This document shows positions 1 to 5,119 of a DNA stretch of 5,119 nt, one piece after another; position 1 is the stretch's first letter; the number at the start of each line of letters is the position of its first letter. The DNA lies in NCBI GenBank assembly GCA_025356765.1, contig JANXRO010000152.1, forward strand, positions 1-5,119. The letters are read 5' to 3'. Origin of the DNA: Hyphomicrobiales bacterium. Lineage in GTDB: Bacteria; Pseudomonadota; Alphaproteobacteria; Rhizobiales; Aestuariivirgaceae. Under the pieces are notes generated by a model. It was not told where the DNA came from. It ran no database searches and saw only the letters and a program-made list of their open reading frames with translations. A program made the position numbers and the translations under genes.

Positions 1-149
1 CCGGCGGTGGCCCTGCTGAATTATACGGTCAAACGACTGTCAAGAATGGCAGCAACGCTGGCACCTTTGCAATGACATTTGCCCAAGCCAGCTCAAACGC
101 AACGCCGTCAACTGTGACCGGCGCTTTCCTCCGTTACAGGATCTATTGA
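1..149 (+). CDS. C-terminal fragment of a phage protein, 5' end outside window
   Basis: An open frame enters from the left edge (first full codon at 3) and stops with TGA at 147-149, giving the last 48 residues of a protein. The fragment begins with a glycine run, is rich in Gly, Ala, Ser and Thr, and ends in LRYRIY. It lies 3 bases upstream of the tailspike gene on the same strand, so it is probably in the same transcript. Position and composition suggest a virion (tail or fibre-associated) protein, but this is inference from context. The family is not recognised and most of the gene is missing. Confidence 0.75.
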   Translation, partial: GGGPAELYGQTTVKNGSNAGTFAMTFAQASSNATPSTVTGAFLRYRIY

Positions 150-152
150 ACC

Positions 153-2081
153 ATGGCATCATCAACAGCCTTCGCGCGTGATAGTGCGCTGTACAACCCG
201 CGCCTGACGTTCACCAATGTCGATGGCTCGCCTTATGCTTTGGCTGGCACGCAGACTGTTACGATTTTCAAGCGGGATGGCACGTTGCTGGTAACAGCAA
301 CCGCTGGCAGCGGCATGACGGTTGGGTCAAATTATATTGATCTTGCAATCCCTGCCGCCACCATGACGGGTCTTGGTGCGCAATTTCTGACGGTGCAATC
401 GATGCGCACTGATATAGGGCCAATTGACCAAGGCTCATTCACCGTGCGCTGCTTGGCAATTGGTGAGGCGGCGGCCACAGATATTTCGGGTGTGGTTTCA
501 ATTCAGTTCGGGGTTGTGCTGATTCAAGTTACGCAAATCAACTTTTCGGGTGGCGGTTCCAGCCCTATCGCCTTCGCCAATAGTTTGACTAATCTTGCAT
601 TGGTTGATCCATCAGCTTCAAATGTTTGCTGGATGAGTTATGGAATAAGGTCTGGTTTATTCAATTGGAAAACCGGCGACTTTACTGCACGGATTGCAAC
701 CGACCCCACTCAAGGCATTTACGTTCAAAGCACTGTTTCAGGAAATGGCCCCACTGTTGGCTGTTGGGTTCGTCAAAGTGACGTTATAACCGCCGCTAAC
801 TTTGGAGCATTGGGTGATGATGCCACGAACGACAGCGCGGCAATCCAAGCGCTTATTGATTTCCTGTGGAACAGTGGTGGCGGCACTGGCTATTTAAAAG
901 CAGGAAGTTACCGTCATGCGTCAACCATCGTTGGGCGCTATGGTGTTAAAATTATTGGTGCAGGGCGCAGGGCGACAACGCTCAAATATACAAGCAACAT
1001 TTTGGCGCTTAGCCTTTTGGGAACAACAGGCGTTGAAACGAATCGCACGATTGGTTCTTTCCAAAGTTTAAAGCTTCTTGGCACGCTGGGGGGCGCTGCT
1101 GCCCAAGGCGTGCAATACGGCTATAATATGCGGGCCGATGATCTATTGAAGGATGTTTGGATTTCCGATTTCAGCGATTATGGTTTGGGCCTTGTTGGCC
1201 CTGACTGGATTGTCAGCTTTTCTGATGTTGAAATTGATCTTTGCGGTGTTCGTGTTTCTGGCTCATCAGGTGTTTACAAAGACCCCGCTGTGAACAGCGG
1301 AAATTTAACTTCAACAACATTCAACAATTTCACGATTGAGGCTTGTGGCAATTCTGGCAGCGCTGCCGGGGCAATAAATTGGCAGTCCAGTTCCGTTGGC
1401 AATCGTGGATTTTATCTCAATAACTGCACGGTTGAAGGCAATGCTGGCACAGATGAAATTCTGATAAGCAATCATTCAGATGTTGGTCTTTTCAATCTTT
1501 ACATTGAGAGAGGCAGTGTTTCGGGACAGCTTTTTGCGGTCGAACTTAATAACTGTAAAGCCCGATTGGTTGGTGGCTATATCGCAGGGGCGAGCGGCTT
1601 CAACCAATATGGCGTAAGGCTCACCAACGGGTCTGAATTGACGATTGTAGGCGCTGCATCGTCTGGCTGGGTCAATGGCGATTTGATCAACTATGCGTCT
1701 ACCGTCAAGGGAATAAAGCCATCGGGCTATGTTACAATATCGGGAACTGTTGATGCTGCATGGGGTGGCGAGTTTTTATCGTCACAAGGCATCATCACGC
1801 AAACCGGAGTCAGTGGCACTGCCAATGCAACTGTGTTTTCAACGGCGTTTGCTTTGAGGCTGAATGCAATACCTCAACTGTTTTTGTTTACGCCAGCAAT
1901 AACAAATACAGCCGCTGTAACTATCGCAGTTGATACGGGCAGCGGTGGAAGTTTTCCTGTTGCTTTAAAATCTCCTTTGGGCGCGGCATTGGCGGCCGGC
2001 GAGTTTGCTGCTGGAATTCCCTATCTTATTTCAGCCACCAGCAGCCAAGCCAATATTTTATTCTCAGGGGCATCAACATGA
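153..2081 (+). CDS. Phage tailspike / tail fibre with pectate-lyase-type beta-helix
   Basis: A 642-residue protein, probably the host-recognition tailspike, displayed on the virion and perhaps cleaving or binding a surface polysaccharide. Residues 1 to about 110 are a compact beta-rich N-terminal domain that may attach it to the tail. From N216 the sequence reads NFGALGDDATNDSAAIQ, then GYLKAGSY near 246-253 and IIGAGRR at 267-273. This is the classic opening of the Pectate_lyase_3 superfamily (Pfam PF12708). A right-handed beta-helix is then expected to about residue 540, with Asn- and Gly-rich rungs. The last 65 residues (577 on) form a small beta module resembling part of the next gene product. 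No catalytic residues can be assigned by eye, so enzymatic activity is unproven. The ATG at 153 follows AGGA (138-141) by 11 bases. The stop overlaps the next start by ATGA. Confidence 0.88.
   Translation: MASSTAFARDSALYNPRLTFTNVDGSPYALAGTQTVTIFKRDGTLLVTATAGSGMTVGSNYIDLAIPAATMTGLGAQFLTVQSMRTDIGPIDQGSFTVRCLAIGEAAATDISGVVSIQFGVVLIQVTQINFSGGGSSPIAFANSLTNLALVDPSASNVCWMSYGIRSGLFNWKTGDFTARIATDPTQGIYVQSTVSGNGPTVGCWVRQSDVITAANFGALGDDATNDSAAIQALIDFLWNSGGGTGYLKAGSYRHASTIVGRYGVKIIGAGRRATTLKYTSNILALSLLGTTGVETNRTIGSFQSLKLLGTLGGAAAQGVQYGYNMRADDLLKDVWISDFSDYGLGLVGPDWIVSFSDVEIDLCGVRVSGSSGVYKDPAVNSGNLTSTTFNNFTIEACGNSGSAAGAINWQSSSVGNRGFYLNNCTVEGNAGTDEILISNHSDVGLFNLYIERGSVSGQLFAVELNNCKARLVGGYIAGASGFNQYGVRLTNGSELTIVGAASSGWVNGDLINYASTVKGIKPSGYVTISGTVDAAWGGEFLSSQGIITQTGVSGTANATVFSTAFALRLNAIPQLFLFTPAITNTAAVTIAVDTGSGGSFPVALKSPLGAALAAGEFAAGIPYLISATSSQANILFSGAST
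2066..2070 (+). promoter_or_regulatory. Ribosome binding site for the fibre-like gene
   Basis: AGGGG sits 7 bases before the ATG at 2078, inside the end of the tailspike gene. It fixes the start of the fibre-like protein, and so confirms that the hydrophobic N-terminus is translated and is not an artefact of an over-long frame. Confidence 0.6.
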
Positions 2082-3106
2082 AAAACATTCGTCTTCTTCT
2101 CATTGCATGGGTCGCTTACGCGGCCCTTTCCATTTCTGGCCATACCGCCACACTCGATGGTGCGCCACCTGCGTTTGGTTCATCGGTATCAGAAATTCGC
2201 AACGATGACATTTTAGAAAAAGCCGAACTTTATAAACGCGCAAATATTCGATCTGTCACGATCACCAATCCCGTCAGCGTCAATGCCATTGTTGCAACGT
2301 CTGTGAATGTTACCGTTACATCTTTAAGCGATGGCCTCGAAAGCGCATTCATCGCAGGGGCCACAAATACAGGTGCCGTCACATATGCGCTTGATGGCAA
2401 TGGCACGCCAGCGTTGACAGATGCGGCAGGCGGTGCGTTGCCTGCTGGCGCGATTGTCTCTGGTAGCCAATACAAGACTCGCTATGTTGCTGCATCATCA
2501 CAGTGGCGGTTGATTTCATCAAGCAGTGCAACATTTGCCGTGCCTGGGCCTATTGGTTCAACCACGGCCAGCACAGGTGCATTTACCACCCTCACGGCTT
2601 CTGGCGCGGTGACGCTTTCTCCAGCCAGCGCGGCGGTGGCAATTTCACCAACCGGCACCGGCACAGTGGCAATCAGCCCTGTTGGTGCGCTCACCATCAA
2701 CCCCACTGCAGCCAGCACGATCAACAACACTTCAATTGGTGTGACAACGCCCGCTGCTGTGAAAGCGACCAGCCTCACACTCACCAACCTTGTCGCCAAC
2801 ACGACAGCGCCAACCGTTTCGGGCTTCTGCACCACGCCTGCAGTCCCAGCCAACAATGGCAACGCTGCCTTCACGATCAACGTTGGCACGGCCTGTGCTG
2901 CATCGACCGGAACAATCACGTTGCCCGCTGCAACAACTGGCTGGGTCTGTGATGCACATGATGTGACCACGCCGGCTTCGAATATTATTGAAATGACAGG
3001 AGGCACAACAACAACGGTCGTTTTGCAAAACTATGTGCGCACGACAGGCGTTGCGAGCAATTTCACATCATCTGACGTGATCCGCGTCAAATGTTCAGCT
3101 TATTAA
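2078..3106 (+). CDS. Fibre-like repetitive protein with export signal and four-cysteine C-terminal domain
   Basis: A 342-residue protein. Residues 1-24 (MKNIR, then LLLIAWVAYAALSIS, then GHTA) look like a Sec signal peptide or membrane anchor, with possible cleavage after A24. Residues 90-148 resemble the tailspike C-terminal module. Residues 159-237 are repeats: IGSTTASTGAFTTLTASG at 159-176 matches a diverged copy from I220, and between them four short units of the pattern [VL][TA][LI][SN]P start at 178, 187, 197 and 205. Such units are common in phage fibre-like proteins and suggest a thin beta structure. The last 92 residues hold all four cysteines (251, 273, 291, 339), consistent with disulfides after export. 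The start is firm: AGGGG (2066-2070) lies 7 bases upstream of the ATG, and the junction with the tailspike is ATGA. A signal peptide on a fibre-type protein is unusual; the function is unknown. Confidence 0.8.
   Translation: MKNIRLLLIAWVAYAALSISGHTATLDGAPPAFGSSVSEIRNDDILEKAELYKRANIRSVTITNPVSVNAIVATSVNVTVTSLSDGLESAFIAGATNTGAVTYALDGNGTPALTDAAGGALPAGAIVSGSQYKTRYVAASSQWRLISSSSATFAVPGPIGSTTASTGAFTTLTASGAVTLSPASAAVAISPTGTGTVAISPVGALTINPTAASTINNTSIGVTTPAAVKATSLTLTNLVANTTAPTVSGFCTTPAVPANNGNAAFTINVGTACAASTGTITLPAATTGWVCDAHDVTTPASNIIEMTGGTTTTVVLQNYVRTTGVASNFTSSDVIRVKCSAY
2609..2716 (+). repeat. Short tandem beta-strand repeats within the fibre-like gene
   Basis: Four protein units of 8-10 residues follow each other, each opening with a strand-plus-proline pattern: VTLSP (residue 178), VAISP (187), VAISP (197) and LTINP (205). 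At DNA level the second and third begin GTGGCAATTTCACC and GTGGCAATCAGCCC. This suggests expansion of a short unit, later diverged. Similar repeats occur widely in phage fibre-like proteins. Confidence 0.6.
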
Positions 3107-3342
3107 GCGGGGGGCATGAATTGGAAACAAAACTGACACAGCAATCTGAAGCCATTTTAGAAAAGCTGAAAGAAGATGTTCGCTTGCGAACAATGACGCC
3201 AGAGGAGCTTATCATGGTGCGCAAAGGGCTTGCCGCTTACGAAGGTTTGGGGATTCTTGGAAACACAGTCATCAAAGCAGCGGGCCTGATTGGCGCTGGT
3301 GCTGTCATTTGGAATTTCTTTCCGTGGGGATCAAAGCAATGA
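3091..3342 (+). CDS. Small single-membrane-segment protein, candidate holin
   Basis: An 83-residue protein if started at ATG 3091, or 73 residues if started at TTG 3121. The N-terminal two thirds are charged and helical, with many Lys, Glu and Arg and the phrase LRTMTPEELIMVRKGLAAYEG. The C-terminus is a single hydrophobic stretch ending IGAGAVIWNFFPW before a short polar tail. The charge distribution favours N-in, C-out topology. The size, the single segment and the location before an endolysin lacking an export signal make a holin possible, but the family is not recognised and no holin motif can be cited. ATG 3091 overlaps the preceding gene by 16 bases and has no clear ribosome site. TTG 3121 lies 6 bases after a GGGGGG run, so the start is unresolved. 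The stop overlaps the next start by ATGA. Confidence 0.7.
   Translation: MFSLLSGGHELETKLTQQSEAILEKLKEDVRLRTMTPEELIMVRKGLAAYEGLGILGNTVIKAAGLIGAGAVIWNFFPWGSKQ
3109..3114 (+). promoter_or_regulatory. G6 tract, possible ribosome binding site for TTG 3121
   Basis: Six consecutive G follow the stop of the fibre-like gene. The spacing to TTG 3121 is 6 bases, suitable for initiation, whereas the ATG at 3116 is only 1 base away and opens a frame of just six codons. The tract would favour the shorter, 73-residue form of the small membrane protein. It is not a canonical AGGAGG sequence. Confidence 0.3.
3326..3330 (+). promoter_or_regulatory. Ribosome binding site deciding the start at 3339
   Basis: GGGGA lies 8 bases before ATG 3339, which also forms an ATGA overlap with the upstream stop. 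This favours 3339 over the upstream in-frame ATG at 3309, which would add ten residues and overlap the previous gene by 34 bases. Confidence 0.6.
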
Positions 3343-3893
3343 TCGATTTTAAAACCGGAAATTTCAGAGCCTTGATCATTGCTGTTGTCGTCAGTGCTGC
3401 TGGAATTTCATGGCAGCAGGCAAGCTATCGAAAAGAACAAATATCGCAAATTAAGATTTTGAATGAAACACCAACTGATACGTTTTTTGAAATCAAGAAT
3501 GTTTCAGTGCCGAACTTTATTGAAGGTGAAAATCCGTTCATTGTCTATGACCGCCAGATCAAAAAAACCTTCACTGGCTATTGGAATGTGGAAGCGCACA
3601 TGCTGGCTGGGTCAACCGATTACAACTATTGCAGCGGTTCTGGCTCAGCACTTTACACCCCAAAAGAAACGCTGCCAAAAGTTGGCGTCTCGCTCGAATG
3701 GTTCATTGGGAAAGACTGCCACCTCACAGCGGGACAATGGGTTTTGCAGGCCAACTGGGAAATTCATGCCGAGGGTTATCCTCCGAAGTTTCAGACATAC
3801 ACCTCGAACATATTCACTGTGCTTCCGAAGGGTTCTCAGCTTTTTGTAACGCCTGAACAATCAGCCAAAATAATGAAAGGCAATTCACCATGA
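3339..3893 (+). CDS. Membrane-anchored protein with periplasmic beta-rich domain
   Basis: With the preferred start this is a 184-residue protein; an in-frame ATG at 3309 would give 194. A short charged N-terminus (MIDFKTGNFR) is followed by one membrane segment, about residues 10-28 (ALIIAVVVSAAGISW). Arg and Lys then follow (SYRKEQ), so orientation is not certain, but N-in with a periplasmic domain is most natural. Residues about 45-170 alternate strand-like patterns in the manner of an Ig-like beta-sandwich, with aromatic landmarks (GYWNVEAH, LEWFIG, WVLQANW) and the ending SNIFTVL. The only two cysteines, C98 in YNYCSGSG and C127 in GKDCHL, could form a disulfide after export. It resembles unnamed proteins found beside phage tail or lysis genes, but no function is known to me. 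A spanin is unlikely because there is no periplasmic coiled coil; a class III holin-like role is possible on topology alone. Confidence 0.75.
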   Translation: MIDFKTGNFRALIIAVVVSAAGISWQQASYRKEQISQIKILNETPTDTFFEIKNVSVPNFIEGENPFIVYDRQIKKTFTGYWNVEAHMLAGSTDYNYCSGSGSALYTPKETLPKVGVSLEWFIGKDCHLTAGQWVLQANWEIHAEGYPPKFQTYTSNIFTVLPKGSQLFVTPEQSAKIMKGNSP

Positions 3894-4255
3894 AAAACTG
3901 GATTTACGTTTTGTTTGCATTGATTTTTTGCACCATATTTTGTTTGATGATGGTGCCGATCATGGCGCACGCAGCACCCAAAGCTGATTGCCGCGCCGAA
4001 CCTGAAATCAGGCATGATATTTCCACCGTATTTCCCAATACGGTTTTTGCTGATCTCGATGGCAAAGATTTGAAAATATTTCTTGATGGCTTTAACGCAT
4101 TGCCGCCAAAATCAAATACCGTTGCCGAACATGCGCTGATTATCAAAGCCCCTCAAACGCCATTCGTAAATATTGTGTTTTTCAATGGAGACTGCATGTT
4201 CGAGCACGACCGAATGACGCCAGAGCAATTCCAATCCATTTTTGAAAGTTTCTGA
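3890..4255 (+). CDS. Small exported protein with one cysteine pair
   Basis: A 121-residue protein. Residues 1-29 are a signal peptide or signal-anchor: MKNWIY, then a long hydrophobic run rich in Leu, Ile and Phe, then PIMAHAA with a possible cleavage after A28 or A29. Cysteines 14 and 18 lie in the hydrophobic run, but neither is preceded by a lipobox, so it is not an obvious lipoprotein. The mature part of about 92 residues has C34 near its start and C102 near its end, suggesting one disulfide. Strand-like stretches AEHALIIKA and FVNIVFFNGDC occur before the C-terminal helix (MTPEQFQSIFESF). The start is supported by AAAGG (3876-3880) 9 bases upstream and an ATGA overlap with the preceding gene. 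The family is unnamed. Coupled translation with the membrane-anchored neighbour suggests that the two act together in the periplasm. Confidence 0.75.
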   Translation: MKNWIYVLFALIFCTIFCLMMVPIMAHAAPKADCRAEPEIRHDISTVFPNTVFADLDGKDLKIFLDGFNALPPKSNTVAEHALIIKAPQTPFVNIVFFNGDCMFEHDRMTPEQFQSIFESF

Positions 4256-4266
4256 AAAATAGCCTC

Positions 4267-4310
4267 ACGTTATGTTTTGGATTTTTAATTAATAGTCCAA
4301 AACGCAACGT
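4267..4310 (+). other. Long imperfect inverted repeat between the two gene groups
   Basis: In the only gene-free stretch, ACGTTATGTTTTGGA (4267-4281) faces TCCAAAACGCAACGT (4296-4310) across a 14-base AT-rich loop. As RNA the 15-base arms would give 13 Watson-Crick pairs, one G-U pair and one A-C mismatch. It starts 12 bases after the stop at 4255 and ends 40 bases before ATG 4351. The top strand continues CGGTCTTTCTC, without the run of T typical of an intrinsic terminator. On the bottom strand TTTTT occurs 8 bases beyond the stem, again a poor fit. It could be a processing site, a weak terminator, an mRNA stabiliser or a protein-binding site. No convincing promoter was found in the rest of this stretch. 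Confidence 0.6.
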
Positions 4311-4335
4311 CGGTCTTTCTCAGCAATCCAGCCAT

Positions 4336-4341
4336 TAAAGG
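4336..4341 (+). promoter_or_regulatory. Ribosome binding site for ATG 4351
   Basis: TAAAGG lies 9 bases before ATG 4351, separated from it by CAGCCCCCC. It supports translation of the long form of the coiled-coil protein. Confidence 0.45.
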
Positions 4342-4350
4342 CAGCCCCCC

Positions 4351-4680
4351 ATGAAACAGATTTTAGAACGGTTATTCCCTCGCCGCAAAATTGGGATCAG
4401 TGAACTATTGGAGATTATGATTATGACTGCACAAGAAACCCTCGATCTGCTCAAAACCCACATTGAAGCCGATACTAAAATCTTGACCGATACGCTTGCG
4501 GCATTGAGCAATGCAAAAGCCGAAATCGCTGCAAATATGACCGCTTTGAATTTGGCCAATAAAGAAATCGCAGACCTCAAAGCCCAAATCGCTGCCATGC
4601 CTGGCGCTGCGTCGGTTGACACTGCGCCAATCGAAGCCAGCGTTGCCGCTCTTGATGCGGCGGCTGCACCAACGGCCTAA
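4351..4680 (+). CDS. Small coiled-coil protein with two possible starts
   Basis: A 109-residue protein from ATG 4351, or 85 residues from the in-frame ATG 4423. The extra 24 residues of the long form are basic and amphipathic (MKQILERLFPRRKIG and following). Numbered from ATG 4423, residues 7-59 form an almost ideal coiled coil: every heptad a position (7, 14, 21, 28, 35, 42, 49, 56) is Leu or Ile, while d positions vary (L, D, T, A, N, A, L, M). After P60 the tail is Ala- and Pro-rich and probably disordered. There is no membrane segment or export signal, so it should be cytoplasmic or a virion component. Both starts have plausible ribosome sites (TAAAGG 4336-4341; GGAG 4410-4413). The stop is 5 bases before the endolysin start. 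No family is recognised and no enzymatic role is suggested. Confidence 0.75.
   Translation: MKQILERLFPRRKIGISELLEIMIMTAQETLDLLKTHIEADTKILTDTLAALSNAKAEIAANMTALNLANKEIADLKAQIAAMPGAASVDTAPIEASVAALDAAAAPTA
4410..4413 (+). promoter_or_regulatory. Internal ribosome binding site for ATG 4423
   Basis: GGAG sits 9 bases before ATG 4423 and only 3 before ATG 4417, so it would favour 4423. It lies within the longer frame and could give a second, shorter product that begins directly at the coiled coil. Confidence 0.45.
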
Positions 4681-4685
4681 ACTCA

Positions 4686-5119
4686 ATGCAATCCAATTTT
4701 ACCAAAAGCTTAGCTGCCGTCCTGAAAAGCGAGGGCGGCTATGTCAATAATCCCCGTGATCCAGGCGGCGCAACAAACAAAGGCATAACCCAAGCAACTT
4801 ATGACGCTTGGAACGATAGCGCGAAGCGGGCGCGGCAAAGTGTTCAGTTCATTCACGATGATGAAGTGCAGGCCATTTACCGCGAACATTATTGGGATAC
4901 GGTTCATGGCGATGATTTGCCATCTGGTATTGATTATACCGTGTTTGACTATGCGGTAAATTCAGGCCCAAGCCGTGCCATGCGAGCCTATGCAGCCAAT
5001 CCCACGATTGACGGCATTTGCAACCAACGCTTGGCATTTTTGCAAACGCTTCCAACATGGGCCTATTTTGGCAAGGGCTGGGGCGCTCGCGTGTTTACGG
5101 TGCGAGCGATGGCTAAGAG
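4686..5119 (+). CDS. GH108 endolysin (N-acetylmuramidase), 3' end outside window
   Basis: An open frame of 144 complete codons running off the right edge. It should hydrolyse peptidoglycan glycan strands to release phage progeny. Residues 9-36 carry the GH108 signature: E16-G-G-Y, the expected catalytic glutamate, then P23-R-D-P-G-G-A-T-N-K-G-I-T-Q. The downstream landmarks YREHYWD (65-71), FDYAVNSGPSRA (87-98), CNQRLAFLQ (112-120) and TWAYFGKGWGARV (124-136) match the rest of the family, so nearly the whole enzyme is present. Only about 13 residues separate NSGPSRA from CNQR, shorter than in versions with a full PG_binding_3 region. There is no signal peptide, so export should depend on a holin. 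No ribosome site precedes ATG 4686, but the previous stop is only 5 bases upstream, suggesting coupled re-initiation. Confidence 0.9.
   Translation, partial: MQSNFTKSLAAVLKSEGGYVNNPRDPGGATNKGITQATYDAWNDSAKRARQSVQFIHDDEVQAIYREHYWDTVHGDDLPSGIDYTVFDYAVNSGPSRAMRAYAANPTIDGICNQRLAFLQTLPTWAYFGKGWGARVFTVRAMAK

Noticed and set aside
2503..2952. A second + strand frame of 149 codons inside the fibre-like gene
   Set aside because: Its His-, Gln- and Cys-rich product is typical of an off-frame reading of repeats, and it lies entirely within a well-supported gene.
2482..3006. Long open frame on the minus strand opposite the fibre-like gene (174 codons), with others at 2230-2475 and 2732-3028
   Set aside because: They mirror the biased, repetitive codon pattern of the + strand gene, lack a clear ribosome site, and encode low-complexity Ala/Val-rich or Cys/Arg-rich products.
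3116..3136. Six-codon frame starting at ATG 3116 as a leader peptide gene
   Set aside because: The G6 tract is only 1 base upstream, too close for normal initiation; it is mentioned only as a possible competitor.
3463..3860. Alternative frames inside the membrane-anchored protein gene (3463-3849, 3581-3856 and minus-strand 3645-3860)
   Set aside because: The 3339-3893 frame has a ribosome site, ATGA overlaps at both ends and a coherent membrane-plus-beta-domain protein; the others have none of these.
3890..4006. Outer-membrane spanin lipoprotein
   Set aside because: Cysteines at residues 14, 18 and 34 are not preceded by a lipobox-like tripeptide, and the protein is not short and proline-rich as o-spanins usually are.
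4267..4330. Intrinsic terminator
   Set aside because: The stem is long, but no run of T follows it directly on either strand, so it is listed only as an inverted repeat.
4256..4350. Sigma-70 type promoter in the intergenic stretch
   Set aside because: AT-rich hexamers exist within the hairpin loop, but no -35/-10 pair with acceptable spacing could be supported.

Overview
This window looks like the late end of a tailed phage or prophage: receptor-binding or tail genes followed by a lysis-type region, all on the + strand. The two clearest anchors are a 642-residue tailspike with a pectate-lyase-type beta-helix, and the start of a GH108 (glycosyl hydrolase family 108) endolysin at the right edge. 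GH108 endolysins with this wording are common in phages of Alphaproteobacteria, so such a host is a reasonable but weak guess. No tRNA, rRNA, CRISPR array, IS element or integrase is visible, so the sequence does not show whether this is a free phage or an integrated prophage.

Layout. 1-149: C-terminal end of an unrecognised protein. 153-2081: tailspike. 2078-3106: repetitive fibre-like protein with an N-terminal export signal and four cysteines confined to its C-terminal domain. 3091-3342: small protein with one C-terminal membrane segment, a holin candidate. 3339-3893: membrane-anchored protein with a periplasmic beta-rich domain and one cysteine pair. 3890-4255: small exported protein, also with one cysteine pair. 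4256-4350: about 95 bases without a gene, holding a long imperfect inverted repeat. 4351-4680: coiled-coil protein with two plausible in-frame starts. 4686-5119: GH108 endolysin, open at the window end.

How it fits together. From 153 to 4255 the genes are packed with a series of stop/start overlaps (three 4-base ATGA junctions and one longer overlap or short gap), as expected for one translationally coupled transcript. The hairpin at 4267-4310 marks the only real break, and the coiled-coil and endolysin genes follow it. The endolysin has no export signal, so it should need a holin; the only candidates here are the membrane proteins at 3091-3342 and 3339-3893. The part most worth a second look is the run of three exported or membrane-anchored proteins with even numbers of cysteines (2078-4255) between the tailspike and the endolysin. 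None of them can be given a named function from sequence alone.
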